A stretch of DNA of 64,000 bases from Pararge aegeria. Lineage: Eukaryota; Arthropoda; Insecta; Lepidoptera; Nymphalidae. The position numbers were made by a program, and so were the translations under genes. The stretch is taken from positions 20,434,001 to 20,498,000 of the forward strand of contig NC_053181.1 of the NCBI RefSeq assembly GCF_905163445.1, read 5' to 3'. The number at the start of each line of letters is the position of its first letter. Position 1 is the stretch's first letter. Below are positions 33,361 to 45,004 of this stretch, piece by piece. The notes beneath the pieces were generated by a model, which was not told the origin of the DNA, ran no database searches, and was given only the letters and a program-made list of their open reading frames with translations.

Positions 33361-34554
33361 TAATCAATATTAAAATAGTTAGAAAATCCAAAAGCCTCAT
33401 AATCTCATTCATTACAATAACATTGAGATTATTTGTAAATAATAATTAAACTAGAACTAATTATACCGTGAAAAGAAATAGGCTTCTATTCCTCAAAATA
33501 CTGAAGCCTATAAAAAAAAACCAAGTGAAGTATGTCGCTCGTTATCGTGACCCCAAGATACGGGACCCGCACCTACAGACACACGGACGTCCAATACAGA
33601 ACTTTTTTAAACAATTTTTTAATTAGTTTAAATAAAAAGAGATTTCAAAATATCGTGAGTGTTAAAAATAGTGTTTTTTCTCAACATTTGTCTCTTTATA
33701 TTCACTTATAAAAGCAATAAAGAATAAAAAAGTGACATTTTAAGTTGGAGAATATATTTTTGACAGATTTCTTGAATATATCAAGTGATTTAGACTGCCT
33801 GGTTGCGCCAAGTTATAATTAAGTCTTAAATAATAATTTAAAATTTCATTGGTGTTCCTATTCTCCCATATCCAACCTAAAACAGCACTGAACGATTGTC
33901 CGTGAAGAGACTGGCGCCCTCATACGCCTCAAAAACACTAGAACGCAGAGCTGTCACTTAAATTAACGGAAGCAAACGATTGAGACGTTTGCGGACGACT
34001 TGCTTTCCGATTACGAAAAGTAACGGGCAATACGAGTTTGCTGGCTGCCTGAAAATAAGCCATAAAATATCATAATATACCTTAGAAGTTTCAATGAGAT
34101 CCTTTTAAGCATAATTCCTATATTTATGTGTGTGCCGAAATATAACATAAGTGGTGGTGTTCGAGAAGAGAGGACTTCGTGAGGAATATTTGGATCAACG
34201 GACGGCGTGCTCCTACCCATGAAAAATAAGGTCAAGTAAGTGCTGTCTTCCTTGTGCTCTGATTCCTTTGTATCTTTCTTTTGTACACCAATTTACCGCA
34301 AAAAAATACAGTCCACTCATTCGAAAAATAAAAATCTTAAATAACTTAATATAACTTGGCGCATACACTGCCTTTTGGTGTCTCGAACAAAAATGTTCCA
34401 ACATGTCTTTGTGAACTCACCCTAAGGCATCGGGCATTTTTCCGATTTTGGTCTCGGACCGCCGAGACCTATAATTTAAACCAATTCCATTATTGAGTGA
34501 TGTCGCTTCACGGTTTTTAAATTTTGCAATTACATTAAAAGAGCTTGAAAAGAA

Positions 34555-34985
34555 CATTGGGGATGTCACTAAAGAAGTTCAAAGGAAAGGATCTTGGGGA
34601 TGTCACTAAAGAAGTTCAAAGTTTGTATTAAGCGAAAGCTTATAGAAAAGTCCTATTATAGTATAAAGGATTACGTAAACGATAAAAAAGCTTGGGTGTA
34701 AACAATTGCTCTAACCAGGTTGCTTCTTAAATTTTTTCTAATGACAATGTGAGATGGTGATAGCAAAAAGAACACCCGGCTAGGTTTGTTGTGGGCTTCT
34801 TCTTAGACCAGGGCGCAATTGGAACCCTCGTAGCTTTAGTTTTAAGTTTACGATTGTAGTTATCGCCATCACTACTCACTGCTATGTACACATTTTGTAT
34901 ACAATAACGCATCAAAAGTGCCATCTATGTGCCTATTTGAATAAAGAAATATTTGACTTTGACTTTGACATTTTGGTATAGGGCA
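34555..34985 (+). mobile_element. LINE 3' end with a 35-bp tandem duplication
   Basis: 'ggggatgtcactaaagaagt' occurs at 34559 and 34594 (tandem unit about 35 bp). It continues 'aagtcctattatagtataaa', 'acccggctaggtttgttgtg', 'gcatcaaaagtgccatctat' and ends with 'ttgactttgactttgac'. Same family as 61795-62458. Confidence 0.8.
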
Positions 34986-35217
34986 GGTGTTGGGTTCTAG
35001 GGTTCTAGTGACACCGTGTGTTAGCTTACTTGGATGGGTTTAATTAGATCTTCAGCTTTTCTCCGTGCCTCGGACAGTACGTTAAACCGTCGTCGTAATC
35101 GTACGTTATTTGGTTTTTAACCGATTTAAAAAAGAAGGAGGATTTCAATTCGACTGTTTTTTTTTTAGCGACAGAAATAACCAAGGTACTACTCCTCGGA
35201 CGAAATCTGTCTCAAAA

Positions 35218-35405
35218 AAAATATACTATACTATATAATACGACTATACACACATTGCAATCTAGCCCCAAAGTAAGCGTAGCTTGTGTTATGGGTACTA
35301 ATATGACTGTTGAATATTTTTATGAATAATAAATAATACATAAATACTTATAATATACAGACTCAAAAAGCTGGGTCGCTGCCGACTGCGCCCGTCGGCC
35401 GTCAA
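35218..35405 (-). mobile_element. Type A SINE, internally deleted
   Basis: 'gcaatctagccccaaagtaa', 'gtgttatgggtactaatatg' join directly to the head complement 'gggtcgctgccgactgcgcc'; the box B region is lost. Confidence 0.8.
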
Positions 35406-35910
35406 AAGAGCCCTACTGATTCTAATATTTTAACGCAATATCCGCAAGGCTTTCTACTAAAACTTTCATAATATTAGCGCAGGCAATTATTTATTTCCGT
35501 TTTGTAATAACGCTTCCTAGGTTGCCTCTCGATGTTATTATTTTGCACGAGAATAAAATATTAAGTTTCTATGTTATTAATTATACTATGTAACAAAAAC
35601 TGTTCTACTCGAAGCACTTATAACAATTTTGTTAAAGTGTTTTTACCTCGAAGAAAATAACACTTATAATTTTTACATAATAAGGTGCTAAAGTAACTAC
35701 TAGCTGTGCCTTGTGGTTTCACCTGCTAAGGGCCCCATCAGGCGATTATATCCCCTGACTAGGGATATAAGTAACGTGTCCACATGCTAAAGTACGGGGA
35801 CATGAAATAGGAGAAGTTTACACCCGTTTATTATTACACATACATTATTTGAACATTATTTCCACTTTGCGCCAATACTCTAAGATTTGATAAAGCTGTG
35901 CGAGCAGATA

Positions 35911-36142
35911 AATAAATATACTACGACAATACACACATCGCCATCTAGTCCCCAAATTAAGCGTAGCTTGTGTTATGGGTACTAAGATAACTGATGAATA
36001 ATTTCATGAATAATATACATAAATACTTATAATACACATATAAACACCCAGACACTGAAAAATATTCATGTTCATCACACAATCATTTTCCAGTTGTGGG
36101 AATCGAACCCACGGCCTTGGGCTCGGAAAGCAGGATCATATC
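35911..36142 (-). mobile_element. Type A SINE
   Basis: 'catcgccatctagtccccaa', 'caaacacccagacactgaaa'-type body and box B complement 'gggaatcgaacccacggcc'. The head is cut at about 36142. Confidence 0.85.
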
Positions 36143-36367
36143 GTTTCTCCAGCGTATCTCCGGCTAGCGGAAGGCGCTTCGGCGAAATTTATTATTATAT
36201 CTACCGATAGTCGTGTGCCTACAGATTTCTAAAAGGTTCCGTGTCTAGGTATTTTAGCATGTATCCATATTTATATAATACCATCACTAGCCTAGAAAAG
36301 CCAACTGCTGGACTAAAAAGAGGAGTGGATATGTCAGCTATATTCTGGTCTGACACGCATTAAAAGA

Positions 36368-36640
36368 GTTTTTTTTATTCCACTACAAGTGAGCCCCTTA
36401 AACAGACTTCTCTGCTAAGTTACGGTGCAGTCTAAGATAGTAGCGGGCTAATTTGTTGAATAGTTTTTAGCCTCTTCGCCAAATGGAATCGGTCTGTACG
36501 CGGATGGTACTGAAACGCTAAATTGCTAGACGGAACCTACGTCTAATAAAATGTCGCCTACCTAATGTCTATCACCAGACTAGACCTTTATTCCCGCTCC
36601 ACGTAAAAAACCACAGCACTCGGAACAAAACCACGGAGAC
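36368..36640 (-). mobile_element. Type B SINE, diverged
   Basis: 'ttttattccactacaagtga', 'tgcagtctaagatagtagcg', 'ccagactagacctttattcc'. Eroded. Confidence 0.65.
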
Positions 36641-36814
36641 CTTAAAATCATAGGAAAAAAGGGTCTGTTTGTTCGTTAATTTGTTTTATATTTTCGGCCA
36701 TGTGAACCGATTAATACGCAGATAACATTTGTAAAAAGTTTACAAATGTTATCAACAATGTAGGATCTGTATTAAAAAGAGTTTTTTTTTTCTAAAATAC
36801 TTAATTAATTTAAC

Positions 36815-37072
36815 ACATCATCATCTTCATCCACCCGTTACCGGCCCACTACATAGCACTGATCTCCTCCCACAACGAGAAGGGGTTAAGGCCTTAGTCC
36901 ACCACGCCTAGGCCTAGTGCGGATTGGTGGACTCTACACACCTTTGAGAACATTAGGTAGAACTCTCAGGCATGCAGGTTTCCTCACGATGTTTTCCTTC
37001 ACCATTGAAGCAAGTGATATTTTAATTACTTAAAACGCGCGTAACTTAGAAAAGTAAGAGGTGCGTGCTGTT
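36815..37072 (-). mobile_element. Type C SINE close to exon c
   Basis: 'ccgttaccggcccactacat', 'gtgcggattggtggactcta', 'ttttccttcaccattgaagc', ends 'agaggtgcgtgctg' without the tRNA-like head. It lies about 170 bp past the donor of exon c, in sense with the gene. Confidence 0.85.
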
Positions 37073-37241
37073 TATTCCTACCTTCAGATTACAATTAGAC
37101 AACTCTTTTTTGGTATATTTCTAATTTCAACGGCTCTCTTTTAAAACTGCAGATTGTACATTATTTATATGGGATGGCGGTTATTGCTAAAACGGAATGT
37201 TATGTACGTCAATAAAGCACAATGTTGGTACTACTACTTAC

Positions 37242-37365
37242 TTCTGTGGTCTTTTTCTTGCACTTGTCTGTGCCGGCGAAGATGTTGAGCTGAGTGGAGC
37301 CAGGCTTCAAAGGACACTGGTCGATATCCACCCTTCGAAGGTCAATGTCGATGCCGCTCGTGCCT
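37242..37365 (-). CDS. CG31760-like: Exon c (124 bp): end of Cache domain, start of Cys-rich EGF-like region
   Basis: This exon is read on the minus strand between acceptor 'ttgtttctccctcag' and donor gtaagt (37241-37236). Its first base completes Lys319; 41 whole codons follow and it ends in phase 0. Encoded residues 320-360 include GTSGIDIDLRRVDIDQCP and NIFAGTDKCKKKTTE. The 'vDIdqCp ... G...C' segment is typical of GPR158-family proteins between the Cache and EGF-like parts and supplies Cys336 and Cys354. The exon is isolated: 7.5 kb of intron upstream and 22 kb downstream. A SINE ends only about 170 bp beyond its donor. A plus-strand ORF over the same bases is a shadow. Confidence 0.87.
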
Positions 37366-37424
37366 CTGAGGGAGAAACAAAAAATTTTACTTAACTCTTA
37401 ACTAATTTTATACAATATCTTATA

Positions 37425-37595
37425 CTAATACTAGCTGACCCCAGCGCCATCTGTCGGGCTGATTTGTGAATCTAAACCATCCGGCAGCCACCCAAACGCA
37501 TACCAAAAAAACATTCAAATCGGTCCAGCCGTTTAGGAGGAGTTCAGTGACATACACACGTACACAAGGAATATATATATATATATATATAAGAT
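37425..37595 (+). repeat. Interspersed repeat ending in (TA)n
   Basis: 'actagctgaccccagcgcca', 'aaatcggtccagccgtttag', 'acatacacacgtacacaagg' and about ten TA units. A common lepidopteran short repeat; class not certain (possibly Helitron-derived). Confidence 0.5.
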
Positions 37596-38774
37596 ATATA
37601 AAGCTGAAGAAGCTGAAGAGTTTGTTTGTTGGTTTATTTACTTAAACGCGATGATCTCAAGAACTACTGATCCGATTTGAAAAATTCTTTCAGTGTTGGA
37701 TAGCCTATTTATAGAGGAAGGCGATATTTATAATCACGCTAAGACCGCATCGCACCAATAAATAATTGTTAAAAATCGGGAGTTTTTTCCCCTTTTTAGA
37801 AGTTCCGCTACGAGCGCTGCGTAAACGGTTAAAGTTTTGATAAAATCAAGTATGACGAAGTTGATTCACTTTAAAAGTTCAAAAGAAAAATGCGGACCAG
37901 CATATGTAGTGTGTCTTTTAAGGTTGACAAGAAGAAGATATAACTGAAGAAATAAAGATATAACAAAAGAACTAGCTTACTATGTAGTATATTTATTCAC
38001 ATAAATATCATGATTTTAATGTTAAAAATATTAAATACTAGCGTTTTCTACCTTATTTGGTTGCCTGTAATAGATCGCTATGCAGCGGTAAGGCCACCTT
38101 ATTTTTTAGAATACAGAATGTGGAAGTCCTTGTAAAATACCTATGAACAGCTATAGACGTATATAATTATGATAATGATTGCATTCGGCAAGAACCAATG
38201 AAATCCGATAACATATAATGTCATGTGTTTTAACACCAGTGTCAATGTAACATCGATTTAGCTAACGTGTAAACGATATGAGCTGCACAGTCGCTGAATA
38301 ATACAGCTATCACTGGCTATCTGTGTCTGTCGTTTGCTCATAGCTACAGCAATAACAGTTGTTTCCGCTACAACTTTAGACTATCTGCCTGAGTTACAAG
38401 CGGTAGCGTTTTATATATAACTTGCAGTTGCGAGTTTAAATAAAAAAATTGCCTGATTTTAAGGCGGCATTTTTACGCTCATAACCCAACTTCGGTTTCG
38501 ACTATCGAAAATCTGTAACGTCAATAAAAATTGAATGTATGTACCTTGTCCGCACTTCTAAAAAGCTCTAGACAAAATAGAAAATCGAGTTCACAGAATT
38601 TGCGACTCTAAAACCTGTAACATTAGGTCAATTTTGCTTTAACAAATGTGCAATATAAGTGTATTCATTCATGCATTTTGGCTACCGATAAAAACATACA
38701 ACAACATAGGCTACTTATAGATTTCATATAACAAGCCATAATAGGTTAGCCCACTACCATCTTACACTGCATTA

Positions 38775-39025
38775 TTTGATAGAAGCAGGCGTTACTTTGC
38801 GGAATTTCATAATATATTATGAAAATTAAGCTTAAATTACTATACTGCGCAAAATACAGGAGAAGTTGTATGGTGGTATTTATAAGTTATCCCTTAAGTC
38901 AAAATTAATAAAACGGCTGTTGATAAAACTTTTAAAGGGTACGAACGAATAAATATAAAGATTGAAGAAATTTAACACCATGTTTTTTGCGGAGTATAGC
39001 AAATTAAGCTTAATTTTCATAGTAT
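38775..39025. mobile_element. S-type TIR element (copy 2)
   Basis: Left 'gcgttactttgcggaatttc', 'attaagcttaaattactata'; right inverted 'tgcggagtatagcaaattaa', 'gcttaattttcat'. The middle differs from copy 1, so the ends define the family. Confidence 0.75.
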
Positions 39026-39057
39026 AACACTGCATTGTCAGGCTACATTTCAGTCAA

Positions 39058-39337
39058 TCGCTAAATAAATAAATAAATAAATAAATAAATATACTACCAC
39101 AATACACACAACGCCATCTAGCCCCAAAGTAAGCGTAGCTTGTGTTATGGGTACTAAGATAGCTGATGAATTTTTTTTTTTTTTATGAATGTAATACACA
39201 TAAATACTTATAATATACAGATAAACACCCAGACACTGAAAAACATGTTCATCAGACAAACATTTTCCAGTTGTGGGAATCGAACCCACGACCTTGGACT
39301 CAGAAAGCAGGGTCGCTGCGCACTGCGCCACTAGGCC
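39058..39337 (-). mobile_element. Type A SINE, full-length, (AAAT)n tail
   Basis: Eight AAAT units, then 'cgccatctagccccaaagta' through box B complement 'gggaatcgaacccacgacc' to the head 'cgcactgcgccactaggccg'. The ORF spanning it is fortuitous. Confidence 0.9.
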
Positions 39338-39624
39338 GTAGGTAAATGAGGCTGTAGTAAATTAACAAAAAGTTTGTGATATGTACCACAACTCAATTAG
39401 CCCAAATCTATGCAAGCGGTCTGTATTCCTGACAGATTATGCAAATTCCTCACGCTGCGGCCGACCCCGATCCAGCTGCGCTGTAGATCTATTATAGTAC
39501 ATTATTAGCTTTTCGACTGGAAATATCATTCAAATTTAGACGGTCCGGGACGTGCACCGTCTAACCTAGGGATAAACGGATAAACGGAACGGATGAATAA
39601 ATTTGATTATACTGTGCACCCAAA

Positions 39625-42016
39625 TAGTCCAGGGTCGATAATTTTTAAAACCAAAAAAAATCATAATAGGATGAAACCCATTAGAAAAGGAGGGAAATAT
39701 GATAAAAATGAAAGGAAAAATAATTTACGGGCGATCTGAGGTTGGGAAGGGGATGGGGGTGAGTTCTTAAGGGTAAAAAACGGTTTTTCTCGATTTCCGG
39801 CGAAACTAAAAGTCCTATCGAAAAAAGTCAAATGGAAAAGTTGTAGATAATAAAAAGATCAAAAACTTTTGTATTTACACTTTTTTCACATAACCTCAAA
39901 ATTTATGTGAAAAATTCAAAAAACCAAGTTTTTGGTTTTTTATTTTTATCTTTTACAAAAATTTTTTTTTTTTAACGAAATTTTGTGAAAACTTACCTTT
40001 TTATGTCCCAAAAACGCTGTAATTTATTTAATTAAAAATATTTATTTTTTCACCTTATTTTGAATTAATATCGAAAAAACACCCTAATTTTCAATCGAAA
40101 ATTCACCCGTCAAAATATCAGCTTTTCTCAAAAAGTTGTTGTGGTTTCTGTTCGTTGAAATCTCTACTTTCCGATGGTGAAAAAAAAAATATATGTTACT
40201 ATGGTAAATCTTCTCAGAAAATGCAAAAATTCAAAAAAAACTTGAATTCGAAAAATTTTTTTTAATTATTATAAATAATTTCATCTAAAAAATCTGATTG
40301 CTGCAATTTGTTTCAATTAAAAAGTTGATTTATTTAATTCTAATTACATTTATGTCATAGAAAATCTCATTATAGATGAATATAAATGTAAATTGTACTA
40401 TTAAATGTAGATGCTTTATAAAAAATATTAAAGAAATCAATGTCAAAATAATATATATTATATTATAAATCTAACAAACAAATAAATAATATATTATAAA
40501 TCTATAAAAAAGTATAAAATATATATGAAAATCGGCCAAAAGTTTGTTTTATTAGAAATATATTTACGATATATATTTTATATATTTTTTATAGATTTTA
40601 AATATATTTTTTATAGATTTTGAAATATATTTTTTTTCATGGGATTAACTAAATTTGTTTGTGCAAAATTAAGGAGATAATTATTTTTTTATCTTGTACT
40701 AAAATATCATTTAATTTCAATCTTTAGGTTATGTTAAGTTAAGCATACTATTTTTTAAAGAAAATATTACGATTTTTATGGTTGAGTTGATTGATACAGA
40801 TAAAAATAGAGATAGTATTTACCTTCCTATGCAGATTCGAAAAGTTTTATTGTTTTTTTAAGTAAACTTGTCACAATTATCTTCAAGAAACTCAGCGTGC
40901 ACGTGTATTTTTATAAACGATGTTGTATACTGTACTGTATTTCGAATACTGGTTAGGCTAGCGGTTGTAACAGCTGCTACGAAATATATAGTATATAATA
41001 GTAGGTATGTATGTAGTAAGACCCAGACCCGCCTAGCCCCTTTCCCACTTCTCCACGAAATACCTTTTGATGGGCTACAATTTTTCGTAGGTCACTCAGG
41101 TATATCTACTCAGGTATATATATAATTTATCTCAAAATAGTTATAAATAAGCATCTACGCATATAATTTAAAGAAAATTAGACAACTTTCTCCAAATATT
41201 GTAGATGTCTTATTAAATATTAATTTAATTAACTTATTTGTTTGTTAATTATAGTAGTATATTTTTATTTGCAATTTTTTTGTTATCAACGTCACATGTA
41301 ATCTAACGTTTTTCGAGTAATTAAAGTCTAAATTTTAATAAATAGCTCAAAATTATTTATAATAATTAAAAAAAAATTTTCAAATTCAAGTTTTTTTTTA
41401 ATTTTTGCGTTTTCTGAGAAGATTTACCATATTAACATATATTTTTTTTTTCACCATCGGAAAGTAGCGATTTCAACGAAAAGAAACCACACCAACTTTT
41501 TGAAAAAAGCTGATATTTTGACGGGTGAATTTTCGCTTGAAAATTAGGGTGTTTTTTCGATATTAATTCAAAATAAGGTGAAACAATAAATATTTTTAAT
41601 TAAATAAATTACAGCGTATTTGGGACATAAAAAGGTAAGTTTTCACAAAATTTCGTTAAAAAAAAAAAATTTTTGTAAAAGATAAAAATAAAAAACCAAA
41701 AACTTGGTTTTTTGAATTTTTCACATAATTTTTGAGGTTATGTGAAAAAACTGTAAATGCAAAAGTTTTAGATCTTTTTATTATCTACAACTTTTCCATT
41801 TGACTTTTTTCGATAGGACTTTTAGTTTTGCCGGAAATCGAGAAAAACCGTTTTTTACCCTTAAGAACTCACCCCCATCCCCTTCCCAACCTCAGATCGC
41901 CCGTAAATTATTTTTCCTTTCATTTTTATCATATTTCCCTCCTTTTCTAATGGGTTTCATTCTATTATAATTTTTTTTCACTTTTCATTATTTTTAAAGG
42001 CTTCTACCCTGGTCTA
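39625..42016. mobile_element. 2.4-kb fold-back element with ~660-bp inverted arms
   Basis: Left arm 39625-40283 and right arm 41350-42016 are reverse complements: start 'tagtccagggt' / end 'accctggtcta', then 'aggagggaaatatgataaaa', 'gggcgatctgaggttgggaa', 'cggtttttctcgatttccgg', 'gacgggtgaattttcg'. There are scattered differences (for example ggcgaaac versus ggcaaaac), so the arms have diverged. The 1.07-kb spacer is AT-rich with no credible ORF (40868-41125 is open but unlike any family). Non-autonomous; no clear target duplication. Confidence 0.9.
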
Positions 42017-42054
42017 AAAGGTCATTTTGAAACATGTTCATGTTCTATTATTTT

Positions 42055-42255
42055 TTTGCGCTATGGTTCGAAGATCTGACGTCATCCGGACATGGGCTCA
42101 CACCACGGCCTCGGAGACGTGCGGAGTAATCACCGTCCCAAACCCCGTAACTCCAATCGTCGCCTGAGCCGAGGTTCAGCCTAACATCAGGCTGCCTCAG
42201 GCCGACGATCCCATCGCTTGTTCGAGCTCTAGGGTTCAAACTCTCACTGGCAGAG
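42055..42255 (-). other. GC-rich block, unidentified
   Basis: An island of clearly higher GC between AT-rich sequence, with a 63-codon minus-strand ORF (MNPRARTSDGIVGLRQPDVR...). I recognise no family. 'agggttcaaactctcactgg' resembles a weak box B, so it could be the head of an unlisted SINE or a LINE 5' fragment. No splice sites or phase fit to the receptor gene. Confidence 0.4.
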
Positions 42256-43134
42256 CCAAATTCCGTTAATCAGCAACACACAATACGAAGAAAAAAAGAA
42301 GATTCGGAATAAGAACATCAGTTGATAAATAATTAAAAAAAATTGACTTCAAGCAAAGAAACAAATCAACCCCCCAGCTTTATAGAATAAATTATACTAA
42401 CTGTGATTTCGACGTTGTTTTCTTTTGAATCAACTTTAATTCAATCACATTTGGCCAGCGAACGACGGTGGACAAGGGAATGTTATCACGTTCCCAAATA
42501 ATCCATTTCCCTGGGCACTATCTATGGCCGAATATTTATTTTTATTGGTCGCCAATGTCAAATAGAGCCGTAGATTGTGAGCAGCGCAGACAAAAGATAT
42601 GTATTATCCACCACTTGCTATTGGCATAGCTATTACTGCTAAGTATAATGGCGCATTTCATTGGCCTATAATTTTGCTGATACGCGGCATCCGGGGACTC
42701 CCCGAAAGGTAAGTAAGGAGTAATGAGACAGTCAAGCTAATCTTTCTATACATATTCTAAAGCTGAAGAGTTTTGTTTTTTTTTGTGTGTCGCACTTTTT
42801 TGACAGCCTAATTCTAAAGAAATGAAATACCTATACTAAAATTTAGATTTTTTTATATAACATCACTACGGGGTTTATCAGGGGATGAAAGTTTGTAAAA
42901 GAACTGTACATTTTCGAGTTATATCGCTGAAAATCTGACGCTTAAAACAGTAAGAAAACATGTTAGGATATATAAAAATGGGGGTGTAAGTTTATTTGTA
43001 AGAACGCGCGAAATACCAGTCCAATTTTAAAAATCTATGTCGCATTCGATAGCTTAACTTCAAGCAAACGAAGTACTAGAGCAGACATCGCGACGTGGAT
43101 ATTGTGTATAATGATGGATGAAAGTTTGTATGGG

Positions 43135-43390
43135 AATCTTGTCAGATGTTCCTATTAATGGTGTGCGATTCAGAAATCCCCTTTTTTCATCGGTCAATGG
43201 ATAGGGCGATGGAGAGACCTATGCTAGCAGTGTCTCTAAGTTATAACGTATTTATAAGCCCAATTTGTCATTCTCTGCGTAAATTAGGAGAATCTTTAGG
43301 TGTAATTTATAATTTCTTCAATCTTTATACTCCATACCAAACAGATTTTCGACAATGCACATTTCGCTCCGATATTTAAGTTACATCGTA
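43135..43390 (+). mobile_element. S-type element fragment
   Basis: 'taggtgtaatttataatttc', 'ttcaatctttatactccata', 'ccaaacagattttcgacaat', 'cgctccgatatttaagtt'. The left inverted end is absent. Confidence 0.65.
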
Positions 43391-43397
43391 ATCAGAT

Positions 43398-43730
43398 ATG
43401 GGGAGATTCGTAGAAGAACTAGAGTTACAGACATAGCTCATTGAGTCGCGAAGCTGGAGTGGCACCGTAAGGATCTGCATCCCTACGTGGTTCATATACT
43501 GCGGATGCGTACGAAGCGCTTCGCATCTTAGTTTCTGATCCGCACCGCTAGAATCTGGAATGCTCTTCCAGCTTCCATTTTCCCCAGTGCCTACAATATT
43601 AGTACCTTCAAATCAAGAGTGAATAAGCATCTTCTAGGCAAGCGCGCTCCACCTTAGGCTGCATCATCATCTTACCATCAGGTGTGATTGCAGTCAAGCG
43701 CTCGTCTATAAATATAAAAGAAAAAAAACG
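43398..43730 (+). pseudogene. LINE C-terminal relics
   Basis: 43420-43500 reads RVTDIAH-*-VAKLEWHR, an eroded version of the RVTDIA.RVA.LKWQWAGH motif near the C-terminus of RTE-like LINEs. 43545-43660 reads RIWNALPAS-IFPSAYNIS-TFKSRVNKHLLGKRAPP, the end of another non-LTR polyprotein, followed by its 3' UTR. Stops and the join show both are dead. Short ORFs at 43678-44099 have no resemblance to known families. Confidence 0.65.
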
Positions 43731-44269
43731 ATAGACGTATGGGTCCCATGGTCCTGGAATGGCGACGCAGTATTAGTCGACCTTCTAATACTGCGACGAG
43801 GTGTACAGGTGTCAAAAAGCGAGTCACTGCGAGCGAGAGAAAGAGATTCTGGGACTCCATACAAAAAAATACGTCCAGCAGTAGAAGTCAATCAATTATG
43901 TCTTCGGATGTACACTTGTACAAAGATATCCGTAGACTCTTGCCTTGAAAGTATTCAAGTTATATTTTGCAAGTTTTATCCAGCGAAAATACGGTATTTT
44001 CAAAGCCTGTCAGAAATCGACACAACTGTCGTTCGTTTGCTGAACGACGCTCGGTGTTTTCGCAAAATAGTAGACATTTTTTATCGAATAACTGACTGAC
44101 TACAAAAGAGTTATTTATCTTTGGAATGAAGTCTGCCATACTTTCGTTGATTATATTTTTCTATAACCGATTCAGCATCAGGAACTGTTTTGTTCGGAAT
44201 CGTTTTCTATAATAGATACCAATGGTTCTACAACATATTGGTCATGTCCAGTGTACTAGAAACAGACAT

Positions 44270-44662
44270 AAATTAGTGATATCTGCATATCGTCTGCGGA
44301 AGGTGCAGAACTCCTTTGTGGGGTTGAGTATACGCTTTTACAACATGATTCCTAAGGTAATTCTGGCATACATTTAAAAAATATGTAAAAACACATCTAA
44401 GACAGCGAGGTTACTATACGTTTGATAAATTTCTTATGACAATGTAGATTGAAAGCAGCCAGCTTTGCTCTCATCTACCGCAAGATAGAAATATGATTGA
44501 AAATGTTGATGTTGGAAAAGAGCAACTACTGAATTTCTTGCCGGCTCTTCTCAGTAGAATCTGCTTTCCGAACCGGTGGTAGAGTCACTACAGACATACT
44601 TGGGGTTTCAAAAGTGCTTATAAAGTAGGCCTACTTGAAATAAATGAATTTTGAATTTTGTC
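44270..44662 (+). mobile_element. Family L1x LINE 3' end
   Basis: 'catatcgtctgcggaaggtg', 'acatgattcctaaggtaatt', 'ccgaaccggtggtagagtca', 'gtaggcctacttgaaataaa', GAATTTT tail. It ends about 160 bp from the donor of exon b. Confidence 0.88.
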
Positions 44663-44820
44663 CAAATATACGTACTAATTAGAATATTGGTAGGTCATGA
44701 AATATCATCATCTTCAGATCGTGTGGAATATGGATAGCAACATCAGATATTGGATGAGACTTATTATTAAAATAGGGCATAACTGGTTTTATTATTGTAT
44801 GTATATGTAAAGTCACTTAC

Positions 44821-45004
44821 TTGAAGAAATAAGTGCCATTGCTGTAACCGAAAAAAGGGACGGTATATGTGAGCATCCAGATGTTGCCACCACCGCAGTC
44901 GTAGTACGGTTTCGACCACTTGCCATCCTCATACGTCACGGAGAGAATCTCGTCGAACTCTCTCTCCGTATGTGCTGTGTCGTTGTAGGTGTACGTGTTG
45001 TAAC
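44821..45004 (-). CDS. CG31760-like: Exon b (184 bp): second part of the Cache domain
   Basis: The acceptor is 'ttatctatgtccag' and the donor is gtaagt (44820-44815). The exon takes one base from exon a to complete Gly258 and leaves two bases (AA) for Lys319. It encodes residues 258-319: YNTYTYNDTAHTEREFDE, SVTYEDGKWSKPYYDCGG, then GNIWMLTYTVPFFGYSNGTY. Alternating hydrophobic residues, Trp/Tyr strands and a Cys fit the beta-sheet half of a Cache fold. Sequons are NDT and NGT. The exact phase match with the exons on either side, across introns of 3.1 and 7.5 kb, is the main proof that this short ORF is coding. An apparent Met a few codons upstream is intronic. Confidence 0.88.

Larger units (their letters stand above)
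15186..37241 (-). other. Intron c-d (22 kb)
   Basis: The largest intron, with no host exon found. It holds the repeats listed separately between 15.3 and 37.1 kb. Stretches without recognisable features are 16.15-17.75, 18.12-18.77, 20.33-20.98, 21.8-22.3, 23.04-25.05 (apart from short AT runs), 26.92-27.55, 28.52-28.75, 29.4-30.5, 31.8-32.19, 32.5-33.07, 33.4-34.55, 35.41-35.9 and 36.15-36.36 kb. Many short ORFs in these parts show no family resemblance or conserved splice context. Confidence 0.7.
37366..44820 (-). other. Intron b-c (7.5 kb)
   Basis: Holds a short repeat at 37.43 kb, an S element at 38.78 kb, a type A SINE at 39.06 kb, the 2.4-kb fold-back element 39.6-42.0 kb, a GC-rich block 42.06-42.25 kb, an S fragment and LINE relics 43.1-44.7 kb. 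In 37.6-38.77, 39.34-39.62 and 42.26-43.13 kb I see no host exon; 37.6-37.8 and 42.76-43.1 kb resemble low-complexity interspersed repeats ('gaactactgatccgatttga'). Confidence 0.7.

Noticed and set aside
40868..41125. Transposase gene in the fold-back element
   Set aside because: Only 85 codons, no catalytic motif visible, and the core is otherwise full of stops.
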